A stretch of DNA of 64,000 nucleotides from Cordia subcordata (GCA_028554755.1 JAPTOF010000008.1:11658501-11722500), one strand, 5' to 3'. Numbered from the stretch's first letter, positions 1-11,601 are shown. Program-made: numbers and translations. Notes: a model not told the origin generated them from the letters alone.

Positions 1-3000
1 ATTTGTTAAAAAATTATAAAAAAAAGTACTTTTATAAAAAACCAATCTAAAAAAATCTTTCATTTAAAAAAGAATAAACAACCCAAATCGATGTTAAATC
101 AAACAAATGTTAGTATTGATTCTCGTAAAAGCATCTTTGGAAATGTAAAAAGGGGGTTCTCTGCTTAGGAATCCATTTGAAGTCCTTGGGGTTTCTGGAC
201 TTTCGAGCATCACCACTGCATGGCTCTCGCCTTTGCACACCTCCCATTCCCTTCTTTTCTTCCTTTCTTCTCTTTGCTTTTGGTTCCATCTATCTTCTTG
301 GCTTTCTCCATATTTTTCTTCTTGTTTTTCCTTTCTTCTTTCACTCTTTCTTTTGTCTTGTTTTTACTTCTCTATTTACATATGCTTCTCTGTTTTCTTT
401 GCTTGGTAATACTTTTTCTTTTGGGTTTGTTTTCTTCTCCTCTCCTTTGCTTCGTAAAATTGTGTTCTTGATGCATGTATTTGATGTAAACCTTTTCATC
501 TAATGGTGGTTTTTCACTTGGGTTTCGAGTTGGTTATGACTTTTGAATTACGATTATCATATCGTAATATTATAACTTTACATATTCGTAGCACTTGTCG
601 TCTTCATGAGGTTATTTTAAACTTGGACTATAAAGTTGATAATATTATAACCTTACATTTTCGCAGCACTTTCTGTCTTGATGAGATAATTTCCATAATT
701 TCCGTTACTAATCCTTTGTATATCTTGGTTCGCCTAACCATGCACTCAATTTTGCTCACTGCCAAACGTGCTTTCACCTACGTACTTGCTAGGGGAAAAA
801 GCCAGGAACTTACCCAAAGCCCAATCATTTTGGACAACGCTTGCATCCTTAGTCATTTCCAACTCTAGTTACAAGGTTGATTATAACTGTTGAATTACGA
901 TTATAATAATATTGTAATATACTTTACATCTCTCTATCCTCGTACCTTTTCAGTTTCCACGTGTTGAGCTATTTGGGTCACTAGAGGCTGGGCTTCCACC
1001 CCATTTTTTGCTGTTGCTCGTCTGCTCCGATGTTTAGTGGGTTGGGCTCACTCATCTGTTGCCGCTAAAGCTTGTTGGTTGGACCAGATTTGGGCTTGTA
1101 TCTTTTGAGTTGGGCTGGGCTTGTTTGTTTCTATTCTTAGGATTAGTTGGGGTTTGCTAGAATTACTAGGCTCTTTTTGTTTTGTCCTTTTTCTGGGCCT
1201 CAGTTATTGAGTCCTTTCTTGTACAATATCTTCCTCACTCCACGTGTTAAAATTTTTATAGAGCCTAGTAGTAAATTCTGGAAAAGATCAATTTACCACT
1301 TTTTTTTTTTGGGTCAAGACCAAACTTGAGATTTATATTAACATTATAAATACTTAAAGAGTACAAAGATATCACCAAAGTACAAGGTACAAGATATAAA
1401 CAAACGCAGCTTTAATGTATAAGTCCAAACAAAGAGAAAGAAATTTATCACAATTGTATAAACGACCCAATCTATCACATGGTTTGCCCATGACCAAAGG
1501 TATGCACTGTTGCATAGCTTGGACCGAAAGATATAAGAAACTTCTAAACAGCAAACAAACGTTTTCAAATAGATACAAAAAAAGCCGTAAGGGTACAATA
1601 AACTTGTACAATACCAAAACTAACTATCATACATACAATAACAAACTAAGTTGTTCATTACTCTAACCAACAGTGTTCAGAGAACAAAATATTTGCAAGT
1701 TCAATATAACCAGTGAAAAAAAATTATAAAAATAAAACAAAAAAACACGATAATTATATAACAGAAAGGTGATGCCACCAGCCCAAGGCTGGGGCATGGA
1801 GAAAAGGGAGAAAAACTCCCTAGAATTAGCCTCGCACAAACCACCAAGTTGAGAAGAAGGAGTAGGGGGAGGTGGGAGAGAGAGAGACAGAGAAGGCGGT
1901 GAGGCCCAACTCCAAAATTACTTGTTTTTGTTTTTGTCTTTTTTTTTTTTTTGTTCAGATTAAAAAATGTGTAGACATGTATTGTCATCCTCCAAAATTA
2001 CTTTGGTCAACCAAATGATAACGACAATATAGTAACCCAACTAGCAAAACCTAAAGCCAAATTTCCAAAGCTAATGTGGCAGAAGTGGATTGACTCGTGA
2101 TAAGCAAGTGGAGTGGATAGTTGAATTCCCCACAAACCGAAGGATCACTATAAATAATGTGGCAGACGCAGTGACACTCTTTGACTGCATAAGAGAAATA
2201 ATTAAGAAAGGAACAACTACTTAGAGGTCAAGATAAATTCACAATTCATTGCCACTAGACAAGGGGAAAACTCGACTTTTGAGGCTTGCCCTACCATATG
2301 TTGAGGAGTGTGTAAAAGTGTTATAACAATCGGATTTTAAATTATCTCACGATTACAAAGAAATCAATAAGTGTGCAAATTGACTCTTACTATGACTTAT
2401 CTTGTTTTTTGATAATTCACATTCTCAATGATCCACCTAATAAGATTGAGGATATTAGAAGAAAACGTTAAAAAAGTTTCTTCACCTAAAGTAATCAGAC
2501 ATTAATTCATTGTTGTTTCCTTGAAAAAAAAAAAAAAAAGTTGGCTTCGAGCTCCTAAGTCTTGCTCACCACTGAACAGCCAAAATAAGATTTTAGGGAA
2601 TGAATTTTTATTTGGTAATAATGTAATATAATAATTTGTGTACATAAATCTAAAAATTATAACTTAATAATAATATAGTAAATTATATGAATAATTGCAC
2701 CACCCACATTTGAAGCCTTGGAAACACCAATTCATCCACCCCACGCTACCCTACCCTATCCTACTACCCTACCCGAGTGTGCGTTTTGGGGTATATCTTA
2801 CCTAACTGAATTATTTAAACTGCGCCTCTTAATTGAATTAGTTAAATAACCGCTGAATTAATTAAATAATGCAATTAATTACGATATAATCTTACTTCAT
2901 ATATCCAACTTTTTCTCTTTTTATTAGCCATGTTGATAAGTCTCTCATCGTACTTCGTCTTGGGCCCAATTAATTGGCCCCTCCCTATTGTCCGTTTGTT

Positions 3001-3050
3001 GATTTTGTTCGTACTCCCAAATTACAGCCACAAATATATTTATATATATA
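1..3050. other. Intergenic DNA, no gene recognised
   Basis: AT-rich DNA with many homopolymer runs. Several open frames occur, for example at 177-503, 503-868 and 2930-3292. They are low-complexity (Phe/Leu/Ser-rich), match no family I know, and lack splice or promoter context. I treat the stretch as non-coding. Confidence 0.6.
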
Positions 3051-3056
3051 TATTGC

Positions 3057-3427
3057 TTAGCAAAAAAAAAATAAAAAGAAAAATACATTTTTTTAAAAAA
3101 AAAATAACTGAGGAGATCACAAAAGACGCCCTAGTCAATTATTTTTTTCTTTTTAAATGGAGGCTAAGACGTTTACAAATCAACTACTCTAACTACCAAC
3201 ATTTCTCAATATTCGTAGCCAACGAATCTTCTAAGATGATCCACCGGATGAATTTAGAAGATTCTTTCGCGATGACTATTAAGGAACATTGACAGTTAAA
3301 GTAATTGATCTGTAAACGGCTTGGCCTCTATCTAAAAAGAAAAAAATAAAATAATTAAGTAGGGCATCTTTTTGTGATCTCCCAATTATTTTTAAAAAAA
3401 ATTAATGTGTTATTTTTTTTTTGCTAG
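3057..3427. repeat. Long foldback (MITE-like) element
   Basis: The sequence folds back on itself almost end to end. The left arm (core from about 3110, GAGATCACAAAAGACGCCCT) pairs with the right arm (AGGGCATCTTTTTGTGATCT, about 3361-3380). The pairing continues inwards to a small loop near 3240 and outwards to TTAGC/GCTAG near 3057 and 3427. The arms are about 170 nt with scattered mismatches. There is no coding capacity. It is most simply a non-autonomous DNA-transposon foldback. A hairpin transcript would also be possible. Target-site duplications are not clear in the A/T-rich flanks. Confidence 0.65.
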
Positions 3428-3439
3428 GTTATTCTTTTT

Positions 3440-4380
3440 TCTTTTTATTGCTAATAAAGTGAGTGTTAATTTATTTATTTTCATTTAATGTTTGAATAGA
3501 ATGTCACGTGAAACCCTAGGTTATCTTTTTATAATATATATTATATTAGATTATATATATATAATATTCTAATATATATTCTAATAAATAATAATATACT
3601 ATATTAATTATTGAGTTTGACACTAGTCCTTCTCTTCTGAAGTCTCAAGATACTCATTGCAACATGCATGCAATATATATAGCGAAATCTATATGTGAGT
3701 TTTATTTTTTTATGCACACCTCATTAAACTAGTGAACCACATAATAATATCTGAGCAAAAAAAAAAAAAAACTACATAATCGACACATGTATAATCCACC
3801 TCATCTAGTCTACAAAAGTTTCATAATTATTTAATGTAAAAAGTTTTACAGTTTCGTTATCTTTATTACAAAATATCTCCCACATTTATCAATCCTAAAA
3901 AAATGGTACAGTTTTGAGTTTCTTGCAACTTAGTGACGTTTGAAATTTGAATTGATTCTTTTAATACCTTTTATAGAACAGCATTTTTTTTTTGAAAGAC
4001 CAAATTTTTTGGCTTTTTAGCTTAAACTCTATTGAAGAAACCAATTCAATCCTTTACAACATGAGTTTTTTATTCCTTGCCAATTAGGGAAATTTAATCT
4101 AACAGAGTTTAACTATCGGAATATTTAGTAACGTCCGACCAATTAACTGGCAAACTTTAAATTCACAATATATCTTTTTTAATGTGAACCAATTAAATTA
4201 AAAACATTCAACTATGACAATGGTTTAAATTCGATCCCAAATTAAACATAGTGTCTGTTTCCAGCGCTAAGCATCACAACTTTCCTTCTATTTTTTTTTT
4301 TCGTTGGGAATATATACGTAGACAAATTTTGGAGACGACAAATTCACAGCATTATTTTTGGACGCTGCAAATATAATAAC
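3440..4380. other. Intergenic AT-rich DNA upstream of the PWWP gene
   Basis: No gene is seen. It contains TA-rich low-complexity DNA (about 3530-3600) and poly-A/T runs. Confidence 0.6.
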
Positions 4381-4385
4381 ACCAC

Positions 4386-4407
4386 CACGTGTCCAATGAG
4401 TACGTCA
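4386..4407 (+). promoter_or_regulatory. G-box and ACGT elements upstream of the PWWP gene
   Basis: A perfect CACGTG palindrome (4386-4391) is followed by CCAAT and by ACGTCA (4402-4407), about 370-390 bp before the start codon. These are classical plant bZIP/bHLH core sites. A (CA)n run follows at about 4467-4489. Function is inferred from motif and position only. Confidence 0.4.
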
Positions 4408-4567
4408 CCTCTCCTTCGGTTTCTGGATAATTACTACCTCACTCGAAAAGCACTCCCCCTCGTACCACACACACACACACACACACACTCTTCTCACACC
4501 CCCTCCTTCACGCCTTCAATATTCCACACACAAAACACACAGCGGTGAAGCCATCTATTCTCTACAG

Positions 4568-4755
4568 GTATGTATCTTTCAAATTTAATCAGTTAAATTT
4601 TAGTCGCATATATGTATATGTATGTATATATGTGTTTTATTTTCGCATGTATTTTTCAGTGATATGTTTTCTATCTAGAAAGTTTATTTTAGGATTTTTT
4701 TTTTCATTCGTGAGTAATTTATGTGCGTGGTACATGTGTGTGTGGTTTGTGTTTA
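4568..4755 (+). other. Probable 5'-UTR intron of the PWWP gene
   Basis: A strong donor (CTACAG|GTATGT) lies at 4568, and a TG/T-rich stretch ends in TTTAG at about 4755, 20 bp before the ATG. An intron in the 5' leader would put the transcription start near 4500. The first transcribed exon would be the CA-rich region. No cDNA is available to confirm it. Confidence 0.5.
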
Positions 4756-4770
4756 GGGTTTTAGGGTTTC
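4751..4770 (+). promoter_or_regulatory. Double telo-box-like motif before the PWWP start codon
   Basis: GTTTAGGGTTTTAGGGTTTC is the reverse complement of two AAACCCTAAA telo-box cores. It sits 5 bp from the ATG. Telo-boxes are frequent in leaders of plant growth and ribosome-related genes. The role here is inference. Confidence 0.4.
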
Positions 4771-4774
4771 TTAA

Positions 4775-7426
4775 ATGTCTGAGAAATTCGACGGTATTGA
4801 CTTAAACTCTGAGGTCTTTTTGGTTGAAGCATTTGATGAGGCGAGAATAAATCCTTCAGCGAAACGTGATCCTACTGATATGGGTGGGGCAAGCGGGACA
4901 TCGTCGGTTGATGGGTTTCGGGTTTTGGGGGAAGCAATGGGGTCCGGGAATGGAGTTTCCGAAGGGGTAGATGGGGGGATTGAGCTAAAAAACGGTGGTT
5001 TGGAGGATAGAAACGTGAGAGTTGGGCGCGAAGCGGGAATATGCAATCTTGGTTTTGTCAAATGGGCGTCGTCGGTTGACGGGTTTAGGGTTTTAAGGGA
5101 AGCAAAGGAGTCTGCAAATGGGGTTTCTGAAGGCGTAGTCAGCAAGGTTGATGCAAAAAATGGTGATTTTTGGGGTAAAAATGGTAATTTTGGATGTGGA
5201 AGAGAGATGAACAATGACGGGGTTTTTAGCAGAGCGAAGGTTGATGGGAGAGGAGACAATGCAGGTGGTGTTTATGCAGGGGATGGAAGAGAAAATGAGG
5301 TTGTTCAAGTACCTGAAATGCGTTCTAGCAATGTTCTGCTGGAGTCTTTGATGAATGGGATGGGGAAGAGTGAAAGAAAGGTGATGAGTGATGAGACTAA
5401 TTTCATGGGTGTTGTTGGGAGCATTGGCAACAGGACAAAGGCTAATCTTGTTGAAATGAATGTATTATATGGCACGCGCAAAGACAGTTTGTCTGGAAAT
5501 GGAATTAGCAATAAAGAGACTGAAGTTAAGGAGGTTTTGATTGAGTCAAATGGCAGAGTAAATAATGTGGCTTCCCCCAGTAAAGGAATGGTTCTGCATG
5601 GGCACCAAGATGCGTTAATTAAAGAACAGATGAAAGATGGAAATTTAGAGGGCAAGTATGGAAATGATCTACAGGTTGTTGCTCTGAGACCAAAGATCCG
5701 CGGGGAGGACTGTCAAACTGAAACGGAACGTGAATATTATTTGTCGGATCTGGTGTGGGGCAAAGTGTGGGGCCATCCTTGGTGGCCTGGGCAGATATTC
5801 GAACCCTCAGCCGCGACAGAGAAATCAATGAAGTATTTTAAGGAAGATAGTTACTTAATAGCATATTTTGGTGACCAGACGTTTGCATGGAATGAAGCAG
5901 CAAGGATAAAGCCATTCCGCATGTATTTTACTCAAATGGAGAAACAGAGCAATGGGGGGGAATCTTTCTGTCAAGCTGTGGATTGTGCACTAGATGAGGT
6001 TTCTAGGCGGGTAGAGTTTGGGCTCTCCTGCTCGTGCTTGTCTGAGGAGCAGCGTGCTAAGATATCTTCCCAGACAGTTATTAATGCTGGTATTCTAGAA
6101 GAAGCAAGTAGAAGATATGATAAGGACCATACTTCAAGTGCATCCACATTTGTGCCTGCAGAATTTCTTCAAGGTTTGAAATCATTAGCTGTGGTCCCAA
6201 AGTCTGGAATTGGTAGATTAAGATTTGTGATTGCAAGAGCACACTTACTGGCTTTCAATCGATGGAAGGGTTTCTATGAGCTACCCGAACTTGTAGAACT
6301 TGATGGGTTGTTGGAGAAAGACGCTAATATTCCTGCACCAGAGGAAGGCTTGGATGAACTTATGGATGACAAGTTTCAAGGACCCACAGCTGATGGTGAA
6401 GCCTCAGGCAGAAGCATTGTTTCAGAACATGGTGAGAAGAAATCTAAAGGAAAACGTGGTAGGAAGAAGGGCTCCATTAAGAAACATGAAGCAATTGAAT
6501 CCACCTCCAGTGATTCAAACTTGAAAAGAAGGAAAAGGATTTTGTCGCCAAGGATGTGGAAGGAATCCCCTTCAAGGACTAAGAAGTTTATTAAAATAGG
6601 AGAACATACTAGGGTTGCCAGCCAACTAGGTACCACTCTCGAGTCTGGCCAGAGAAGTTCTCAGAGTGTGAAAGGTGTTAATGGTCAAAAGTTATTTCCA
6701 GGAGACATCCCTCCACCAGAGGAAATGCTTTCAAAGCTGTGCTCCACTGCTTCGGATCCCGTGGGAGGCTATAGCTCCATAAATTCATTTATCTGTTTGT
6801 TCCGTGCTTTCAGAAACTCAGTTTGCCTGCTGAACAGAAATGCACTAAAGCGTAAAACGTCGACTGAAGAGCATGAGGGGGAAACCTCCGTCAAATCTGA
6901 AGGGTTAGAAGATATAGAAGACTCATATTGGACTGACAGAATTATTCAGAGCAACTGCAACGAACTGGATTGCTTACACAAGAGTCTAGAAGAGAAGGCA
7001 ACTCCAGTTTCAGAACCAGGAAATGCTTACAATGCAAGGCCAAACTTGAATAGTATAGAAAGAGACGCGGGTGCTCTCGAGTCAGAAGTGGGAAACCCAG
7101 CTGTTTCTGTGGATGAGAACACTGAGGAATATTCGCCAACCGCACTTTCACTTAAATTCAATTTAGAATCACTTCCCTCAGTTACGGATCTGAACAAGAT
7201 ATTTAGACGCTTTGGGCCTTTAAATGAGTCTGAGACTCAAGTTATGAATAAGAGTAAGCGTGCAAAAGTTGTCTTCAAGAGACGGTTAGATGCTGAAAAT
7301 GCTTTCAGCAGTGCTGGGAAGTTCAGCGTTTTTGGACTTTCACTTCTCTGCTATCGGCTTAAACCTTTACCAGTCAAGACACCCGCTGTAACAAAGCGAA
7401 AGAGGAAGGGAGCAAAGTCCGAATAA
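4775..7426 (+). CDS. PWWP domain-containing protein (plant chromatin reader), 883 aa
   Basis: One uninterrupted coding exon. Residues about 325-380 form a PWWP domain: DLVWGKVWGHPWWPG with the HPWWP core at 334-338, followed by the aromatic YFGDQTFAW strand. PWWP domains bind methylated histone H3 tails and DNA, so the product is inferred to be a nuclear chromatin reader. The N-terminal ~270 residues are Gly/Ser/Asn-rich and include a 56-residue internal duplication. Basic clusters at about 553-570 and 584-588 (KRRKR) look like nuclear localisation signals. Residues about 790-870 resemble the degenerate RRM-like C-terminal module of plant PWWP proteins (IFRRFGPLNESET). The protein ends in a basic KRKRKG tail. 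The start is the first in-frame ATG after the inferred leader intron. It is related to the Arabidopsis PWWP (PDP) family; I cannot assign the exact member. Confidence 0.9.
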   Translation: MSEKFDGIDLNSEVFLVEAFDEARINPSAKRDPTDMGGASGTSSVDGFRVLGEAMGSGNGVSEGVDGGIELKNGGLEDRNVRVGREAGICNLGFVKWASSVDGFRVLREAKESANGVSEGVVSKVDAKNGDFWGKNGNFGCGREMNNDGVFSRAKVDGRGDNAGGVYAGDGRENEVVQVPEMRSSNVLLESLMNGMGKSERKVMSDETNFMGVVGSIGNRTKANLVEMNVLYGTRKDSLSGNGISNKETEVKEVLIESNGRVNNVASPSKGMVLHGHQDALIKEQMKDGNLEGKYGNDLQVVALRPKIRGEDCQTETEREYYLSDLVWGKVWGHPWWPGQIFEPSAATEKSMKYFKEDSYLIAYFGDQTFAWNEAARIKPFRMYFTQMEKQSNGGESFCQAVDCALDEVSRRVEFGLSCSCLSEEQRAKISSQTVINAGILEEASRRYDKDHTSSASTFVPAEFLQGLKSLAVVPKSGIGRLRFVIARAHLLAFNRWKGFYELPELVELDGLLEKDANIPAPEEGLDELMDDKFQGPTADGEASGRSIVSEHGEKKSKGKRGRKKGSIKKHEAIESTSSDSNLKRRKRILSPRMWKESPSRTKKFIKIGEHTRVASQLGTTLESGQRSSQSVKGVNGQKLFPGDIPPPEEMLSKLCSTASDPVGGYSSINSFICLFRAFRNSVCLLNRNALKRKTSTEEHEGETSVKSEGLEDIEDSYWTDRIIQSNCNELDCLHKSLEEKATPVSEPGNAYNARPNLNSIERDAGALESEVGNPAVSVDENTEEYSPTALSLKFNLESLPSVTDLNKIFRRFGPLNESETQVMNKSKRAKVVFKRRLDAENAFSSAGKFSVFGLSLLCYRLKPLPVKTPAVTKRKRKGAKSE

Positions 7427-8009
7427 GGGAAGGCAATGCAACTTAGGCTTGCTGGTATTTCGCGTTTATTTTCTTCTTCAAGCCGGTATTTCATGTTTAA
7501 TCTCTTATCAAAGCTAGCTTATTAGCTGGTTAACGTTAATATTGCAATTGCACAGACATATAATTAGGGATTAGCAGCCGGCTAATTGATCCACATATGT
7601 AATATGAGTTGAAACTGGACTGGTGATTTTCGTTTATATTAGCTATGTATGTAAGTCTTTTCTCTAGATGCAAGCTGTGTCTAGATGTAAATCCAACTCT
7701 TTTCTGCATATTAGATCCTGTAGGCTCATGTTGCACGAGTGCAAAACATTTGAACCAACATTTCTATTGTGAGCTTGGATCTTGGATCTGCTTGTTGCCA
7801 AGTATCATCATTATCATCTATATTCATTTAGGGAAAGAGACTTTGTAGTTTGTTTCCTGAAGTAGATCTCTAGTAAGTTACATTAGATATCTTTGAAAGG
7901 AAAGCTTGTTAAAACGTGATTGTTCGCGCGTCAGCTAGACATGTGTGATTGTGACACGTGTCCTTTAACTTGTCATAGCCCTCAGTGACTTTCTGTTAAA
8001 TTAAATCAA

Positions 8010-8250
8010 GTCTTCAAGGCCTTTTTGGATTGGTTTGTTTTAAAGGAAAAAAAACTTTTTTCGTAAAAAAGTTACATTAAATTTGTAATAACTATTTGAT
8101 TTGACTTCAAAAAAAATTAAAACTCTGAAAAAAGTTCAAATATAATTTTTTTTTTTAAGTTAGATTATTCAGCTTTTCAAAAAAATTAATTTTTAAAAAT
8201 TGTTAAAAAAAATATTTTTGAAAAAAACCATTTCAAACGAGCTCTTATTT
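8010..8250. repeat. MITE-like element, family A (copy 1)
   Basis: About 240 bp, rich in runs such as AACTATTTGATTTGACTTCAAA and AAAAGTTCAA, bounded by TTGGATTGGTTTGTTTT and CATTTCAAACGAGC. Related sequences occur near 8592, 31880, 37575 and 46790. No coding capacity. The ends resemble the 'CCTGTTTGG' termini of plant hAT-type MITEs. Confidence 0.5.
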
Positions 8251-8591
8251 CATTAGAGAGAGTTAATTATATTAATATACGGTATCGTCCAATCTTGACG
8301 AATCTGGGTCTGTTCGGCTTATGGATCTGCATATCTCTTGAAAGAATTAGAAAGAGAACTCCCAATTTGAGTTAGCATGACCACCATCGATCAGCCTATA
8401 GAATTTTAGCAGGATCCATTTCCATTCTAACTTACGATATCCCGCTTACATAATCCCCTTCAACGTGACACAAATATTATGAAAGAAATGGTTGTTAAAA
8501 ACAACCCTATTGGAAATTCCTAATTGTTATCTATATTTTAACTATTTACAACTACACTGATAAGAAAACAAATCATAAGAAATGCTATAGG

Positions 8592-8815
8592 GCCTGTTTG
8601 CGTTAGTCTTTTCATATAAAAACATTTTTTTCCCCTTCTAAAAGAATTTTTTTTTTGTAATAAGTATCTGAATTAAATTAAAAAAAAACATAAATTCTGA
8701 AAGAAGTTCAATTTCAGTTTTTCAAAAAGATAGAATTTGTAGCTTCTCAAAAAAAAATGTTTTTTTCTTTTCAAAAGTTTTCAAAAAAGTATTTCTTTTG
8801 GAAAAAGATGACCCA
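8592..8815. repeat. MITE-like element, family A (copy 2)
   Basis: Starts GGCCTGTTTGCGTTAGTC and shows the same succession of A/T runs (AATAAGTATCTGAATTAAAT, AGAAGTTCAATTTCAG) as copy 1. Non-coding. Confidence 0.45.
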
Positions 8816-8927
8816 GTATAGCAATAAAAATTTCTTCAAGTGGGTAATGAACTATACAAGTTTCCTCATTGAACATTTGGGTTAATCAAAATTTTCTTGC
8901 ACTGGGTCTCAAAATTAAGAGGGTGTT

Positions 8928-11027
8928 TGACAATGCTTATTTTGGATGGTTATAAGTATTTTTTTTTAATAAAGAATTGGTAGAAGTGTTTTTTTTTAAT
9001 TTCAGATGCTTATTGATCCTATTTGGGAGCATAAGCCTAAAATAGCTCGTAAGCGCATGGGTCGCGTATAGTACAATGTGTGTGAGTGCGAGGTTAAATC
9101 CACAAGAAGGCCAAATGTGTATGGTATCCTAAGCTAAGTGCATCCTAAAAAGTTATGTGTTGGGACCTAAACTATAATATTTTTTGGGTTTTTGGGATGG
9201 AATGGAGTGTGGAAAAGTAAATCTAATCTAAGTGCAAGAAAATAAAAGGTTTTGTATGTGTGACGGGAGAACCAAGTGATCTAAGGGGAGTCAAATGTCG
9301 AAATTTGGGGACTAGGGTGATTACGGCTTATTTATGGGTGATTACTACATTCTTGCTAGGGTTGCTTGATGGATTGTTTGGGTTACTCTTATCTGGACCT
9401 CTAATTAAGCTCGTAATAGTACCTCTAGGACTCGGTGCGGGTTCGTTCTTGGGCACGTCTATCCAGAGTTACGGCGTGGCCCTTATGACCTAAGTAGTAG
9501 GGCTAGTTAGTTAAGGCTTTAGGTGACTTAGATCGATCTAACCCTAGTGTCTACACTGTTAGCTGAGTTTAAAGCCAAGACCTAGTTTGTCTACGGTCAA
9601 CTAACCTACCCTGAAACCTATTGGCTTTAGCCAAAGGAGACTTGATCTAGGCTAGCCATTAGTTAATCTCCATCGATCATTCATCACAATAGCGGGTACA
9701 ACATTGAAAGAGCAATGGCATACATATCTAGGGCTTGGCATTCAAGAATATTCTAGTATATTCTATTACTAAATACATAGACATGCTTAGATTACACTAA
9801 TTTAAGCAATAGCACCCAATATGTATGCAATTAAAGCTATTATTGCTATTAAACATGCAAACATACACATAGACATGTATCTAAGTATTACCCACTTCAT
9901 ATAATCATCTCACAAACACATAGACATGCTTACACAATAATTTAGAAATGGTTAATAGCAAAATAGGTTTCAATATATATATGCAAGTTCATTAAGGCAT
10001 TTCAACAAACACGTAGATATGTGTGTAAAATTGCCATTAAAACCCTAAGCACAAAGCATATATACAAAAATCCATCAAGTACCCATAATAATAATGTAAT
10101 AATCAATCTATAATACAAGAATGAATCACCCTACACAACTCTAATCATACATAAATTAACTTAGGATAAAAGAGAGATACCTTTTTATCCATAACCATGC
10201 CTTATAATCCAGGAGCTAATGCCCAAATCCTTGTGTTTGATTCTCTTAGATACTTGATTTCAAGGTGTTTTTGTGTGTGAGGTGGGTGAGAGTTAAGGTT
10301 TAGTGTGTGAGAAGTGGGTGTGAAGGGTGTATGAATGGATTATCATAAATGTTGAAAAACGAGCCCTATTTATAGCCATCAACGACGCTACCAGTCAACC
10401 CTACCTACTGGTTGGTAACTGGGGGCATCTACCGGTTCTTTCTTAAGCTCTCTATATAGATTAGCTAGTAGGCTTGGCCGGTTCAATCTTTTGTTTTCTG
10501 GATTTGCCAGCTAACCCTACCGGTCAGCCGATAGCCTTTATGTGTCGATTGGTAGCTCATTTGATCTTCAATCTTCATCCTCTTTGCTTCCGGCCTCTTC
10601 CCCATGACCTATGCACCTTTTATCTTCATTACCCATCATCGTGCAAGCTTCGGTTTCACCATATTATTCACCTAAGACACAAAATAAGCATTTAATGTGG
10701 CATTTAACCTTGAAACTCACTATATACACTTATATTCTTATATGCACAAATATAGTATAAATACTACACTAAAATTATCTAATAAGGTAAAAAACACCTC
10801 TAAATAGATATAGAAATACAATGCAAATACACATATAAAACTAACACATCACTTATAAACACTCAAACAAGTATGACCAAATTTACTATAAATTGAACTA
10901 AGAAACCTTGCCTTATTAAGGATCTTGACGAAGTTCATATTGAGAGTCATCCTCTCTAATTTCATGCACACAAGAATTTAGTTGGGTGTTACACACTAAT
11001 AAGCATAGATTACCAAATACTCTTATT
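8928..11027. repeat. MITE interrupted by a ~2 kb insertion
   Basis: The left end AAGAGGGTGTTTGACAATG at about 8928 reappears inverted at about 11003-11027 (AGCATAGATTACCAAATACT). The two ends look like terminal inverted repeats of one small element. It was split near its right end by the solo-LTR-like repeat at about 9014-10995. If the insert is removed, the host element is roughly 120 bp. Confidence 0.5.
9014..10995 (+). mobile_element. Solo-LTR-like non-coding repeat (copy 1 of 2)
   Basis: Begins TGATCCTATTTGGGAGCATA and ends GGGTGTTACACA, so it has TG...CA termini. The flanks are CTTAT and CTAAT, a 4/5 match to a 5-bp target duplication. No protein domain is encoded. A diverged, inverted copy lies at about 57960-60300. 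Shared landmarks are the AGTGCGAGGTTAAATCCACA segment, the GTTTAAAGCCAAGACCTAG segment and CCATCATCGTGCAAGCT. It is most likely a solo LTR, probably of the gypsy type, inferred from length and structure. The autonomous parent is not in this window. Confidence 0.55.
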
Positions 11028-11030
11028 TGC

Positions 11031-11601
11031 TCCCGTGGTTTGAACCAATAAGGGTACCTAGTAGCATAATTTTATCAAACATGTAATTCAATTATCTTCA
11101 ATTTTTAAACGTGTAATTTAGTTATCTTTAACGACAAAGTAAAACATAAATTATCTAAACAAAAAATAAACGCACTGATTCCGAAATCAAAATTTAACTT
11201 CTATAGTTTAAGGTAAGATATAATTTATCAAGAGGTATAACAATCAAAATGATTCAAATTAAATTACTACCACACGCCACGCAACCTTTTTGGGCCAAAT
11301 ATGAAATAGACCAAAACCACAAGCGCCTCAATGCAATAATACCCAACTCGCCCTTTCCTTTTTACCTATTTTCAATTTTCGAAACCGCCTTTAAGACAGT
11401 TCAAAAATATTCCCCTTTGCGCTCTCACACACACTGACCACACACACTCTTGAAATTTCATCATCTTCTTTCTTTATCACTTGAAATCGAAATAAAATCC
11501 TCAGATATTATCAAGAATATAATAAAAATTTTCGATCTTTTTTTTTTTTCATTTATTTGTTTCTTTTTTAGATCTGCTTCGAATCGATTTGTTTATTGAA
11601 A
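11031..11601 (+). promoter_or_regulatory. Upstream region and leader of the Ser-rich gene
   Basis: AT-rich DNA becomes CT-rich with CA repeats from about 11,420 (CACACACACT, CTTCTTTCTTTATC), typical of a plant 5' leader. No clear TATA box can be singled out. The start codon at 11602 follows a T-rich stretch. Confidence 0.4.

Larger units (their letters stand above)
7427..8925. other. 3' UTR of the PWWP gene and intergenic DNA with MITE remnants
   Basis: The PWWP gene's 3' UTR is expected in the first few hundred bases. Beyond about 7,990 the DNA is AT-rich. It holds two members of a dispersed MITE-like family, listed separately. No gene is seen. Confidence 0.5.

Noticed and set aside
177..868. 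Open frames of 121, 108 and 83 codons at the left end
   Set aside because: Phe/Leu/Ser-rich translation of pyrimidine-rich DNA, no motif and no splice or promoter context.
4771..5259. 162-codon frame opposite the PWWP gene
   Set aside because: Antisense shadow of the Gly/Ser-rich N-terminal coding region; low complexity.
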